Position numbers and translations under genes: made by a program. A model generated the notes under the pieces. It was given only the letters and a program-made list of their open reading frames with translations, made no database searches and was not told the origin of the DNA. Positions 54,670 through 62,182 of a stretch of 64,000 bases of DNA are shown here, one piece after another; positions within the stretch are counted from its first letter, which is position 1, and every line of letters starts with the position of its first letter. Source of the stretch: Candidatus Obscuribacterales bacterium (GTDB lineage Bacteria; Cyanobacteriota; Vampirovibrionia; Obscuribacterales; Obscuribacteraceae). The stretch spans positions 269,721-333,720 of the forward strand of contig JARLHI010000030.1 in assembly GCA_031292355.1 (NCBI GenBank), given 5' to 3'.

Positions 54670-55098
54670 TGTTATCCCCGTTTAGTTTTGATGCTTTTTC
54701 ATGAACAGTCGGCAAACGCTTTAATTTTCTGGACAAAAAACTTTGAAAATATCGCTTGGTTATGAACAAATATCGAATAGATATCGATACCAACAGTGCC
54801 CCGCCTACTCGGTTGGCTTCTTGAACGACAAGCAGTCAAGCGGTACGTGGTCAGTCAGCATAGCACGGGCTTCAGGGCTAAACAAATTAGGCTAATTTGA
54901 GAAATCAATAGGAACGTTGGTTGAGCTGAAAACAGAAGCCCCTCGCATCAACTGCTGGTTACAAAATGCTAACCGACCACTTGCCATTTGCATTACTATA
55001 GGTAAGGTTGAAGCTATTTCACTTTTGAGCTTTGATAGATGTTGATTATCAAGCGGTGTAATGATCATCGGCGGAGTATTCATATAAAGGAGCGATGA
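54670..55098. other. Divergent intergenic region with direct repeats
   Basis: About 430 bases lie between two divergent genes. It contains three ATATCG-type direct repeats at 54747-54786. A 63-residue minus-strand frame (54892-55083) has no ribosome binding site. No promoter hexamer pair is clear. Confidence 0.4.
54747..54786. promoter_or_regulatory. Phased AAATATCG direct repeats, possible operator
   Basis: AAATATCG at 54747 and 54768, and AGATATCG at 54779, start 21 and 11 bases apart, about two and one helical turns. The array lies 78-117 bases before the minus-strand start at 54669. Confidence 0.4.
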
Positions 55099-56904
55099 GT
55101 GATAGAGTGCCCAATCTGCCACATAAATAATGACGATCAGGCACGCTTTTGCACCGAGTGCGGTCATCGGTTCCCGGCTCCAAGCATCGCCAGTTCTCCG
55201 AAGCAATCACCATTTCCTGCAAATCCACAACCGTCGAGTCCAGACCGACCAAATATTTCGCCTGTAGTTTCTCAGTCTGCCGCTTCTTTTAATTCTTCTA
55301 ATTCTTCAAGTTCTTCTCCCTCGCCCCCTCCTACTCCCTCTACTCCTTCTTCAGCATCGACGTATTCAACATATATGGATAACAACAACCAACCACCAGG
55401 TCCCAATAATCCTAATCAGGGCAACCAAGAACCACCGCAACCCAAGCGGCAGAGGTTGCATTCGCCGATGCTTGGTGGAGACGATCCAGATGATGAAGCG
55501 TATGCTCAAAACAATTACGACGCACCCAAAGCGCCAAAAGCCAAGGGCGGTCTTTTACGCTCACCCTTACTAGGCGGTGGCAATGCTGGATTTGAAGAAG
55601 AAAGCGAACCGGTAGTCAATTCCTCTCGCCCAGCCAAAGGTCCAAAACCAGCAAGTAAGCCGAGTCACTTACGTTCGCCTTTGCTTGGTGGCTCTGCCGA
55701 TGACGAAGATGACTATGAAGAAGACTTTCCCTTGCGCGACAAGCATTCAGACAAAAGCTCTTTTCCGCACCGTCGCAGCACACCTCTCGTAAATGCTCCA
55801 GAACCGGCTCCCGGCACACACACTGGAGGTCGTCCTCACCTGCGTTCACCACTTCTTCAAGGTGATGACGAATTTGAAGAAGGCGATAATTATAGTGATA
55901 ACAATTATCAAAATCAGGCTCCAGCGGCTCCCCAAGGGCGCCCAGCCAAATTGCATTCTCCTTTATTTGGCAAGCAAAATGGCGTGTACGATTATATTGA
56001 TGATGAAGACCAAGCACCTTCTGTAAACGACAATCCAAATGCTTTGCGTTCTCCTCTTTTAGCCGCCCGCAGCCCGATGCCGCAAGACACGGCTCCGAGA
56101 AATCCAGTGCCAGCTGCTCCTAGACCAGTGGTGCAACCACCAGTACCTCAGCAACCAGCAGCACAGGCCGCGCCAGCTCCATTAGCTCAGCCTGCAAGTC
56201 TTCCGCCATTTCCTAATCCCCGCCCGATGAGTACTCAACCTCCAGCAATTGGCACACCATTGCCCATGACGCCGGCTATTACTCCAGAATCACACCCCGA
56301 AGACGGGTCTGGAGCCGATGGTCAAGATCCTTTCGCCTGGCGCGATCGTGGCTTTTCAAATGCTGCACCATCACCTGGTGTGGGATTTGCAGCGGCCAAT
56401 TCAATGCCGACTTATGGCGCTCCAGGAATGCCTCAACCAGCACCACCATTGCCGAATCCAACCGGTTTTGCTATGCCTACGGCACCGGAGCCTGTGGTTA
56501 ATGCGCCAATTAAGGCGTCACCAGTTCCAACACCACCGACTCCAGTCAAATTAGAGCCAAAGCTGAAATCGAAACTTTTGAGCGGTTCGGGCGATTCTTA
56601 TAATGATGACTACGAGGACGACTATAAAGCCTCACCACAATCGGGGCGCAAACGTTTTGGCGATGACAGTCATCAAAGCGGCGGCTTTCAGCCCGGTCAT
56701 GGCAGCAGCAGTGCTCCGTCAGGACCAATCATGGTGATTGCAGTACCAGCAATGCTGGCAACTATGGGCAAGGCCTATTATCTTTTCGCATTAGCCCAAG
56801 GTAATCAGCTGTTCTCGTCGGCACCTTTCATGGCCGATGAATTCGGTCAATTAGTCGTGCTTATAGCCCTGGTCGTATACGGCTTCACCGGAAACAAACG
56901 CTGA
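55099..56904 (+). CDS. Zinc-ribbon, LRSPLLGG-repeat membrane protein
   Basis: I know no family with this plan. The start is a GTG with AAGGAG six bases upstream. Residues 4-21 form a zinc ribbon (Cys4, Cys7, Cys18, Cys21). A long disordered Ser/Pro/Asp-rich region then carries the motif LRSPLLGG or a close variant seven times: at 120, 153, 191, 248, 285, 316 and, degenerate, 489. The first five copies and the last are mostly followed by an acidic patch such as DDEDDYEEDF. The last 60 residues have two hydrophobic segments (IMVIAVPAMLATMGKAYYLF and LVVLIALVVYGF), so the protein is probably anchored by its tail with the ribbon in the cytosol. Confidence 0.75.
   Translation: MIECPICHINNDDQARFCTECGHRFPAPSIASSPKQSPFPANPQPSSPDRPNISPVVSQSAASFNSSNSSSSSPSPPPTPSTPSSASTYSTYMDNNNQPPGPNNPNQGNQEPPQPKRQRLHSPMLGGDDPDDEAYAQNNYDAPKAPKAKGGLLRSPLLGGGNAGFEEESEPVVNSSRPAKGPKPASKPSHLRSPLLGGSADDEDDYEEDFPLRDKHSDKSSFPHRRSTPLVNAPEPAPGTHTGGRPHLRSPLLQGDDEFEEGDNYSDNNYQNQAPAAPQGRPAKLHSPLFGKQNGVYDYIDDEDQAPSVNDNPNALRSPLLAARSPMPQDTAPRNPVPAAPRPVVQPPVPQQPAAQAAPAPLAQPASLPPFPNPRPMSTQPPAIGTPLPMTPAITPESHPEDGSGADGQDPFAWRDRGFSNAAPSPGVGFAAANSMPTYGAPGMPQPAPPLPNPTGFAMPTAPEPVVNAPIKASPVPTPPTPVKLEPKLKSKLLSGSGDSYNDDYEDDYKASPQSGRKRFGDDSHQSGGFQPGHGSSSAPSGPIMVIAVPAMLATMGKAYYLFALAQGNQLFSSAPFMADEFGQLVVLIALVVYGFTGNKR
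55456..56064. repeat. Six copies of the LRSPLLGG motif
   Basis: Protein-level repeat at residues 120-322 of the zinc-ribbon protein, with spacers of 31-57 residues. The motif core is conserved while the spacers are not, which suggests selected short linear motifs rather than recent DNA duplication. Confidence 0.7.
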
Positions 56905-56968
56905 ATCTAAAGCAGTGTTTGAGGCTCTGCCAGATTGGCAAAAGGTAACTTTCAAAGTGGCATGACCA

Positions 56969-56977
56969 TGCTATAGT
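56969..56977 (+). promoter_or_regulatory. Extended -10 promoter element
   Basis: TGCTATAGT, the same nine bases as at 23589. A weak -35 (TTTCAA) lies about 16 bases upstream. It is 55 bases before the ATG at 57032. Confidence 0.45.
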
Positions 56978-57031
56978 TTTGCTCGATTTGAAGTCAAAAG
57001 CGAGTTCGGCATGATCACACGAAAGGTTCCA

Positions 57032-58489
57032 ATGACCACAAAACACAAATCTTCCATGGTGCTGGCTGTACTGATGGTGGCGCAGAGCGTGCCATTAAAT
57101 GTGATGGCATTCAATCTGTCACCCAATTCGAAGAAATCAAGCCTATCAGCTCCTGTGTACGCGAAACTGGAAAACTCGAGTAGTAGCACCAGCAGTACCA
57201 CACAACCTGCACCAGATTTAAGTCCTGTCAAATTGGGCGATGCTGATGCGCAAGCTGCGACTTCAACGTCTGCCGCCGCCGCGCCCGAACAAACAACTGA
57301 AGCCAGCTCCGTAATTCCAGCAGCTGCCGAGCCTGTCGCTGAGCCATCAATGGCACCGGTTACTACAACTCCAGCTGTGACAGCTCCGGCTGAAGATGGT
57401 GGTACGCTGAACGCTACGGTAGAAAAAGAAGGATTCGTTCCTAAACCACCCGTTGAACGCACAGATAACGTCGTAGGCGAAGAATCCGTGGTTTCGAGCA
57501 AAGACAAGAGCAAGAAACAGGCTCAGGCTGAAGCTCACGATAAAGCAGTGCATGAGATGGGAGCCAAACTCGGTCCTGTTGAACTGCAAGAAAGTGATGA
57601 CGAAATGCACAACAAAGTAGTGACCATCGTCGATGCTGAAAGAGCAGAACTGGCTGAAGTTTGGGATGCCGCTCTCTGCCGCAACCAGGATATTCAATTT
57701 GTCGTCCAAAAATTGATGCCAACGAAAGATCCAAAGCACTCTACCGCTGTAATGATGAAAATGCTCAGCACAGCTATGTACGGAGCAATGGCGACCAGCG
57801 GTATGGCAATGCAATCTATGGGAACTGGCGCTTACATGGCTCAAAGCGCCGGCGCCAGCCTCGTAATGAGCGTGCTCAATTCGGCTCAAAGTAGATCGGC
57901 AAGAAAAGCCGCGGTGACAGAAACTGAAGCGATCATGTTGTACAACATGATTAGAGGTGTCGCTGATAAGGTCGGCGAAAACTTCCACACTTATAAGAAG
58001 GGCATCAGTCAAGTTGGACGCGCCTGCACAGATTACGAAGACTTACAAAAAATGGTTTCTGACGCACGCGCCAGCCAAGGCCTAGACAAGCAAATTGAGA
58101 TGGAATTCCTTCTTCGCAAAGCGCGTCGAGAAATTGATGGACTCAATGAAGACGCCCGTCACGCCCGCGAGTCACTAGTCAATCTCTCTGGTGCTGAAGC
58201 CGTGGATATTCTCGATAAACAAATCGCTATCGAGAGCCAAAAAATAGGACAGCCATTGGTTAATCCAGAGGACATTCCTAAAGAAGATTCTGAGAAAGGC
58301 AAAGTTGCAGATGCACCTGCTGCAGACATGACTGCTACCGACGCTCAGGAGCCAGCCGAGAAAAAGAAAATTGCTGAAGCTCCCAAACGGAAAAAAGCAC
58401 CAGCGCCAGCAAAACCAGCTGATGACGATGAAACAAACGAAAAGACTCCTGGCAGCGACGTTGAGAAGCAGAGCGATAACCCTCTCTAA
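57032..58489 (+). CDS. Secreted protein with helical core, unknown
   Basis: I do not recognise this protein of about 485 residues. The ATG at 57032 has AAAGG five bases upstream and opens a signal peptide (MVLAVLMVAQSVPLNVMAF); an ATG at 57011 adds seven residues. After about 110 disordered Ala/Thr/Pro residues comes a helical domain. It holds a Met/Ala/Gly-rich hydrophobic stretch (MLSTAMYGAMATSGMAMQSM) and long amphipathic helices (KQIEMEFLLRKARREIDGL). This could be a membrane-active or oligomeric structure. The tail is charged and disordered. It ends 21 bases before miaA. Confidence 0.65.
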   Translation: MTTKHKSSMVLAVLMVAQSVPLNVMAFNLSPNSKKSSLSAPVYAKLENSSSSTSSTTQPAPDLSPVKLGDADAQAATSTSAAAAPEQTTEASSVIPAAAEPVAEPSMAPVTTTPAVTAPAEDGGTLNATVEKEGFVPKPPVERTDNVVGEESVVSSKDKSKKQAQAEAHDKAVHEMGAKLGPVELQESDDEMHNKVVTIVDAERAELAEVWDAALCRNQDIQFVVQKLMPTKDPKHSTAVMMKMLSTAMYGAMATSGMAMQSMGTGAYMAQSAGASLVMSVLNSAQSRSARKAAVTETEAIMLYNMIRGVADKVGENFHTYKKGISQVGRACTDYEDLQKMVSDARASQGLDKQIEMEFLLRKARREIDGLNEDARHARESLVNLSGAEAVDILDKQIAIESQKIGQPLVNPEDIPKEDSEKGKVADAPAADMTATDAQEPAEKKKIAEAPKRKKAPAPAKPADDDETNEKTPGSDVEKQSDNPL

Positions 58490-58510
58490 CAGTTAAAGCG
58501 AGAGAGCGTT

Positions 58511-59425
58511 GTGGGAAATCCTAAAGTCATAGCCATTGTCGGTCCAACTTGTACCGGCAAAACCTGGCTCAGTCTTCAACTTGCAGAGTTTCTGCAAACT
58601 GAAATCATCGCCTGCGATTCTCGCACGATTTATAGGCATATGAATCTAGGGACGGCCAAGCCTTCTTTGGAAGAACGTGCAGGCATCCCGCATCACCTGT
58701 TAGACATCATCGAGCCAAACGATTCATATACAGTTGCTCGCTATAAAAAAGATGCTGAGCCTATTTTAGACAGGCTGATCGCCGACGGAAAAACGCCCAT
58801 CGTCTGTGGTGGTACCGGGTTCTATTTTCGCAATCTGCTCGAGGGATTGAGTATTCCTGAAGTAGAAGCCCAGGAGCCGCTGAGACAGGACCTGATGCGT
58901 CTGGCTGACGAGCAGGGTAATGCTGTGTTGCACGCTCGTCTGCAGCAAATTGATCCAAACAGTGCAGCCAAAATCAACGTCAATGACCGATTTAGAATTA
59001 TTCGAGCCATCGAAGTGACAACAGTGCTGGGCGAACCATTCTCTTCGCTAGCGGCCAAAGTTATACCGAAGTTCGATGTGGTCTGGCTCGGTCTGTTTTA
59101 TGAAAATCGTGATTTGCTACGCGAGAAAATTGCCTTGCGCTTGCAAGACCAAAAAGATCAGGGTCTTGTCGATGAAGTGCGGCAACTGCTAGCGCAATAC
59201 GGCAGATGCAACAGTCTTTTAGCCACAGTCAGTTATAAAGAAATTGTCCAGCATTTAGACAATGAAATCGATCTGGATCACGCGATGTCGTTGTGCGCGA
59301 TCCACACAAATCAACTAGCAAGGCGTCAACTAACATGGTTTCGCTCGAATAAAAATATAAATTGGATGGCTGTCGATGCATTAGATCGAAGCGAAATATT
59401 GACTACAGCAAAAAGTCTTCTTTAA
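58511..59425 (+). CDS. miaA: tRNA dimethylallyltransferase
   Basis: MiaA adds a dimethylallyl group to N6 of A37 in tRNAs reading codons that start with U. The 304-residue protein has the P-loop GPTCTGKT at 11-18, IIACDSRTIYRHMNLGTAKP at the catalytic Asp site, and the core VCGGTGFYFRNLLEGL. The C-terminal QLARRQLTWFR is the tRNA-contact segment. The start is a GTG with GAGAG upstream. It is on the same strand, 21 bases after the secreted-protein gene. Confidence 0.96.
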   Translation: MGNPKVIAIVGPTCTGKTWLSLQLAEFLQTEIIACDSRTIYRHMNLGTAKPSLEERAGIPHHLLDIIEPNDSYTVARYKKDAEPILDRLIADGKTPIVCGGTGFYFRNLLEGLSIPEVEAQEPLRQDLMRLADEQGNAVLHARLQQIDPNSAAKINVNDRFRIIRAIEVTTVLGEPFSSLAAKVIPKFDVVWLGLFYENRDLLREKIALRLQDQKDQGLVDEVRQLLAQYGRCNSLLATVSYKEIVQHLDNEIDLDHAMSLCAIHTNQLARRQLTWFRSNKNINWMAVDALDRSEILTTAKSLL

Positions 59426-59784
59426 TTTGCAATTCTCCACAACCCTTGCACCACAATGATTTCAAGACATGCATCAGAAATTGAAAACGCATTTTGAAAA
59501 AAAGTCTCGTACGACATTTGTATTTCACAAAACAGTTTTTTCATGACCAACTCGAAGATCAACTAAATTAGCCTCTTTACGTCTGAAAAATTAGCGATAT
59601 ACTGGTAAAGATCTTCAGCGGTGACACTTTTAAAATATTCATTTTATTGCGCTGATCAAGTCAATGTCCTTTGATATTTGTGTGCAGTCTATTCAATATG
59701 CATTTGAATATGCGTCAAGGCAGTCTTCGAAGAAGAGCTACCACACGCAAATCCGAGATAGTGACTAGATAAAAAGAGACAATA
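59426..59784. other. AT-rich intergenic region
   Basis: About 360 AT-rich bases after miaA. It contains the inverted repeat at 59690-59710. No terminator hairpin with a T run and no RNA gene is visible. Confidence 0.4.
59690..59710. promoter_or_regulatory. Inverted repeat, possible operator
   Basis: TATTCAA and TTGAATA flank a 7-base centre containing ATGCAT. It lies 75 bases before the small gene at 59785, a position suited to a repressor site. Confidence 0.45.
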
Positions 59785-60135
59785 ATGAATTCACTAACTG
59801 ATTCACAAGTCACCATCGTTGATTTGCCCTGGAGCGATGGTTTGCTATCTGCTCGATTGTGGTCCGTAGGGTCCCGAAAAGTAGTCGGAGTGCCCGAATT
59901 GGGACTTCACTGTTACGGCGTCTCGCAGACGGAAGCAGTATTTAGACTCTTCACTTCGCTCCTCAAATACTATCGCCAGCTCAAAGCAAATCGCGACTCA
60001 CTTCCTGAAAAAGCGGTCAGGCACCTGGAATTACTCTCTGTCTGGGTCAGTGCAATTGAACGCAAGATGACATACAAGGAAGAAGCCGTAGCATCATCCA
60101 ATCACATCGTAAATATTCGCACTCCTCGCTTTTGA
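59785..60135 (+). CDS. Small unknown protein
   Basis: The 116-residue protein has no recognised family. It has an N-terminal strand-rich part (VTIVDLPWSDGLLSARLWSVGS), a central GVPELGLHCYGVSQTEAVFRL that loosely recalls HicB/UPF0150 antitoxin folds, and a helical C-terminus (LLKYYRQLKANRDSLPEKAV). There is no toxin gene beside it. It is cytosolic. AAGAGA precedes the ATG. It ends two bases before the convergent phosphoribosyltransferase. Confidence 0.6.
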   Translation: MNSLTDSQVTIVDLPWSDGLLSARLWSVGSRKVVGVPELGLHCYGVSQTEAVFRLFTSLLKYYRQLKANRDSLPEKAVRHLELLSVWVSAIERKMTYKEEAVASSNHIVNIRTPRF

Positions 60136-60137
60136 TC

Positions 60138-61607
60138 TTATTTGCTCTGACGTAAGTGCAGGATCAAGTCTGTCTTTAAGTCATGCAAACCACGCTCTAG
60201 CCCCACTGGATACTGGTGCGGGTTTAGCAATCGTTTGATCGAGTGGTGAAAGCGCTGCAACTGCCCTTTCGAATAAGCTCTGATATCAGACGAAGAGACA
60301 CTAGCGTAGACTAGATTGCCTGCTCGAAAAATGGGCACAAGCATATCGATGAATTGAGACGAATTTACAAGAGTTTTTCGACGCGTGAAGTCTACAGGGT
60401 CGACGATTACCCAGTCTTTCTCTGGAGGGCTCCACTGATCGTAGACGCAATCACCAATAAATATTCCATCATTGTCGTAGAATCGTCTGACTTGCTGCAA
60501 ACCTGGACTGGTGATTTTGCCGGACTGCTCCGACAATTTGATCTTATATTGCCAACTGGATTTTGCGTTAGTCCTCAAGGCTGTGAGCTTATAGACGCCT
60601 CCCAGAGCAGGCTGATCGTACGCCGTAACTAGTTTTGTGCCAACACCCCAAATGTCTATGCGAGCACCTTGATCGTTGAGACTGGCAATGATGTGTTCAT
60701 CTAAATCGTTGGAGGCAACAATCAGTGCATTTTCAAATCCTCCTTGATCAAGAATTTTCCGAGCTTCGATACTGAGGTAAGCAAGGTCACCAGAGTCGAG
60801 CCTGATACCCTTCAAGTCATGTCCTTTTGATCTCAGCCAGCGCCCAATTTCCACAGCTTTGCGGACACCTTCTAAGCTGTCGTAAGTATCGACGAGAAAA
60901 ACGCAATTATTGGGCATTACCTGGGCATAAGTTTTGAATGCCTCCAGCTCATCATCGAACGACATGACCCAGCTGTGAGCATGTGTGCCTGTAACTGGAA
61001 TATCGAATAACTTACCGGCGAGCACATTTGAGGTGCCGTCTGCACCACCTATATAGGAGGCCCAGCTAGCCGACAGAGCTCCATCAGCTCCTTGCGCACG
61101 ACGCAGACCAAATTCAACCACCGCTTTATCTCCGGCAGCCAGTCTCACTCGGGCCGCTTTCGTAGCGATAAGAGATTGAAAATTGACGATATTGAGCAAA
61201 ATAGTTTCCAGAATCTGACACTGAATCAATGGCCCTTTTATTCTCAACAATGGCTCATGGGCAAACACAACAGCCCCTTCAGGCATAGCATCGATGTCGA
61301 CAGTCAGTTTCATGCTCAATAAATATTGCAAGAAATCCGCTGAAAAAAGTAGTGTGCCATCGCTTGCCGTCACAGTCGACAGATAATCAATATCGCTTTG
61401 ATCGAAACGGAAATTCTGCAGAAAATCTATAACATGCGTCAGCCCACAAAAAACAGCAAAGCCACCCTTAAAAGGGTTGACTCGAAAAGATAGATTGAAA
61501 ACCGCCTCTTTTTCTATAGCGCCAGATTTCCAGTATCCGTAAGCCATGGTGAGCTGATACAAATCGGTCAAAAGACTCAAAGATTGTCCGTAAATCTGAC
61601 TGAACAT
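60138..61607 (-). CDS. pncB: Nicotinate phosphoribosyltransferase
   Basis: The 489-residue enzyme joins nicotinate to PRPP to give nicotinate mononucleotide in NAD salvage. It shows LLTDLYQLTMAYGYWKSG at the N-terminus, VEFGLRRAQGADGALSASWA, the autophosphorylated His segment VTGTHAHSWVMSF, VDTYDSLEG, and IRLDSGDLAYLS at the phosphate site. The C-terminal part extends normally. AGGCGG precedes the ATG. No other NAD gene is nearby. Confidence 0.94.
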   Translation of the reverse strand: MFSQIYGQSLSLLTDLYQLTMAYGYWKSGAIEKEAVFNLSFRVNPFKGGFAVFCGLTHVIDFLQNFRFDQSDIDYLSTVTASDGTLLFSADFLQYLLSMKLTVDIDAMPEGAVVFAHEPLLRIKGPLIQCQILETILLNIVNFQSLIATKAARVRLAAGDKAVVEFGLRRAQGADGALSASWASYIGGADGTSNVLAGKLFDIPVTGTHAHSWVMSFDDELEAFKTYAQVMPNNCVFLVDTYDSLEGVRKAVEIGRWLRSKGHDLKGIRLDSGDLAYLSIEARKILDQGGFENALIVASNDLDEHIIASLNDQGARIDIWGVGTKLVTAYDQPALGGVYKLTALRTNAKSSWQYKIKLSEQSGKITSPGLQQVRRFYDNDGIFIGDCVYDQWSPPEKDWVIVDPVDFTRRKTLVNSSQFIDMLVPIFRAGNLVYASVSSSDIRAYSKGQLQRFHHSIKRLLNPHQYPVGLERGLHDLKTDLILHLRQSK

Positions 61608-61686
61608 GAATTTGCCGCCTGAAAAGGAAAACAGAGCATCTTACTTTAGCATTGAACTTTTTTGATGGACTTTTCGTTTAATAAGT

Positions 61687-62088
61687 ATGAGGGCAAAAAA
61701 GACATTCAAAGCTCGAAAGGAATTCATCGCAAATATTGCGATTGTTCTCCTATTAAACACACTGCCGATAGCCAACGCCGAGGAGAATATCGATGGTGAT
61801 GACAAGGCATTAACACCAGATACGATACCAACCGACTCGGAAGGTGTAGAGAAAAGCTCTGGAGCGGCCGATCAATGTCAATTTTGGGGCAATTCATATT
61901 CCTTGAAATTTCATTTGAAAAGCTGCCCTTTTGCTTTGGCCATGAATCCCCGGCATGTGCAGTTTTTGAAGAATGCAAAAGAGGCGCTAGAGCTTGGCGA
62001 GAAGCCCTGTCGCTACTGCCTGCCGCCGTACACCCTCGAAGTTTCATGCAAAATATTAGCCCGACCTATCGATCACCATCAGTCGTAA
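61687..62088 (+). pseudogene. Secreted Ada-like zinc-binding protein, 3' end cut by IS
   Basis: The visible 133 residues have a signal peptide (FIANIAIVLLLNTLPIANA), an acidic linker, and a domain like the Ada metal-binding module: Cys64, SYSLKFHLKSC (Cys80), then EALELGEKPCRYCLPP (Cys108, Cys111). In relatives this small zinc module recurs in exported and competence-linked proteins; DNA repair is not implied. The last G and the TAA stop (62085-62088) come from the terminal repeat of the insertion sequence, so the original C-terminus is lost beyond the element. The zinc domain itself is intact, so the product may still work. Confidence 0.65.
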
Positions 62089-62109
62089 GTATTCGGCCTA
62101 CCCGTGCTG
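62085..62109 (+). repeat. Left terminal inverted repeat of IS66 element
   Basis: Starts GTAAGTATTCGG; 22 of 25 bases match the reverse complement of the right end. Confidence 0.88.
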
Positions 62110-62182
62110 AATACTTTACCTTTTTACAAAGCTTTGCTGCTTTAGGTTGTATGCAGCTAAGTTTGACCGCCGTGAAATTGAC

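Noticed and set aside
54892..55083. 63-codon minus-strand frame starting MNTPPMIITPL
   Set aside because: Somewhat protein-like, but no ribosome binding site and it sits in the leader of the zinc-ribbon protein gene.
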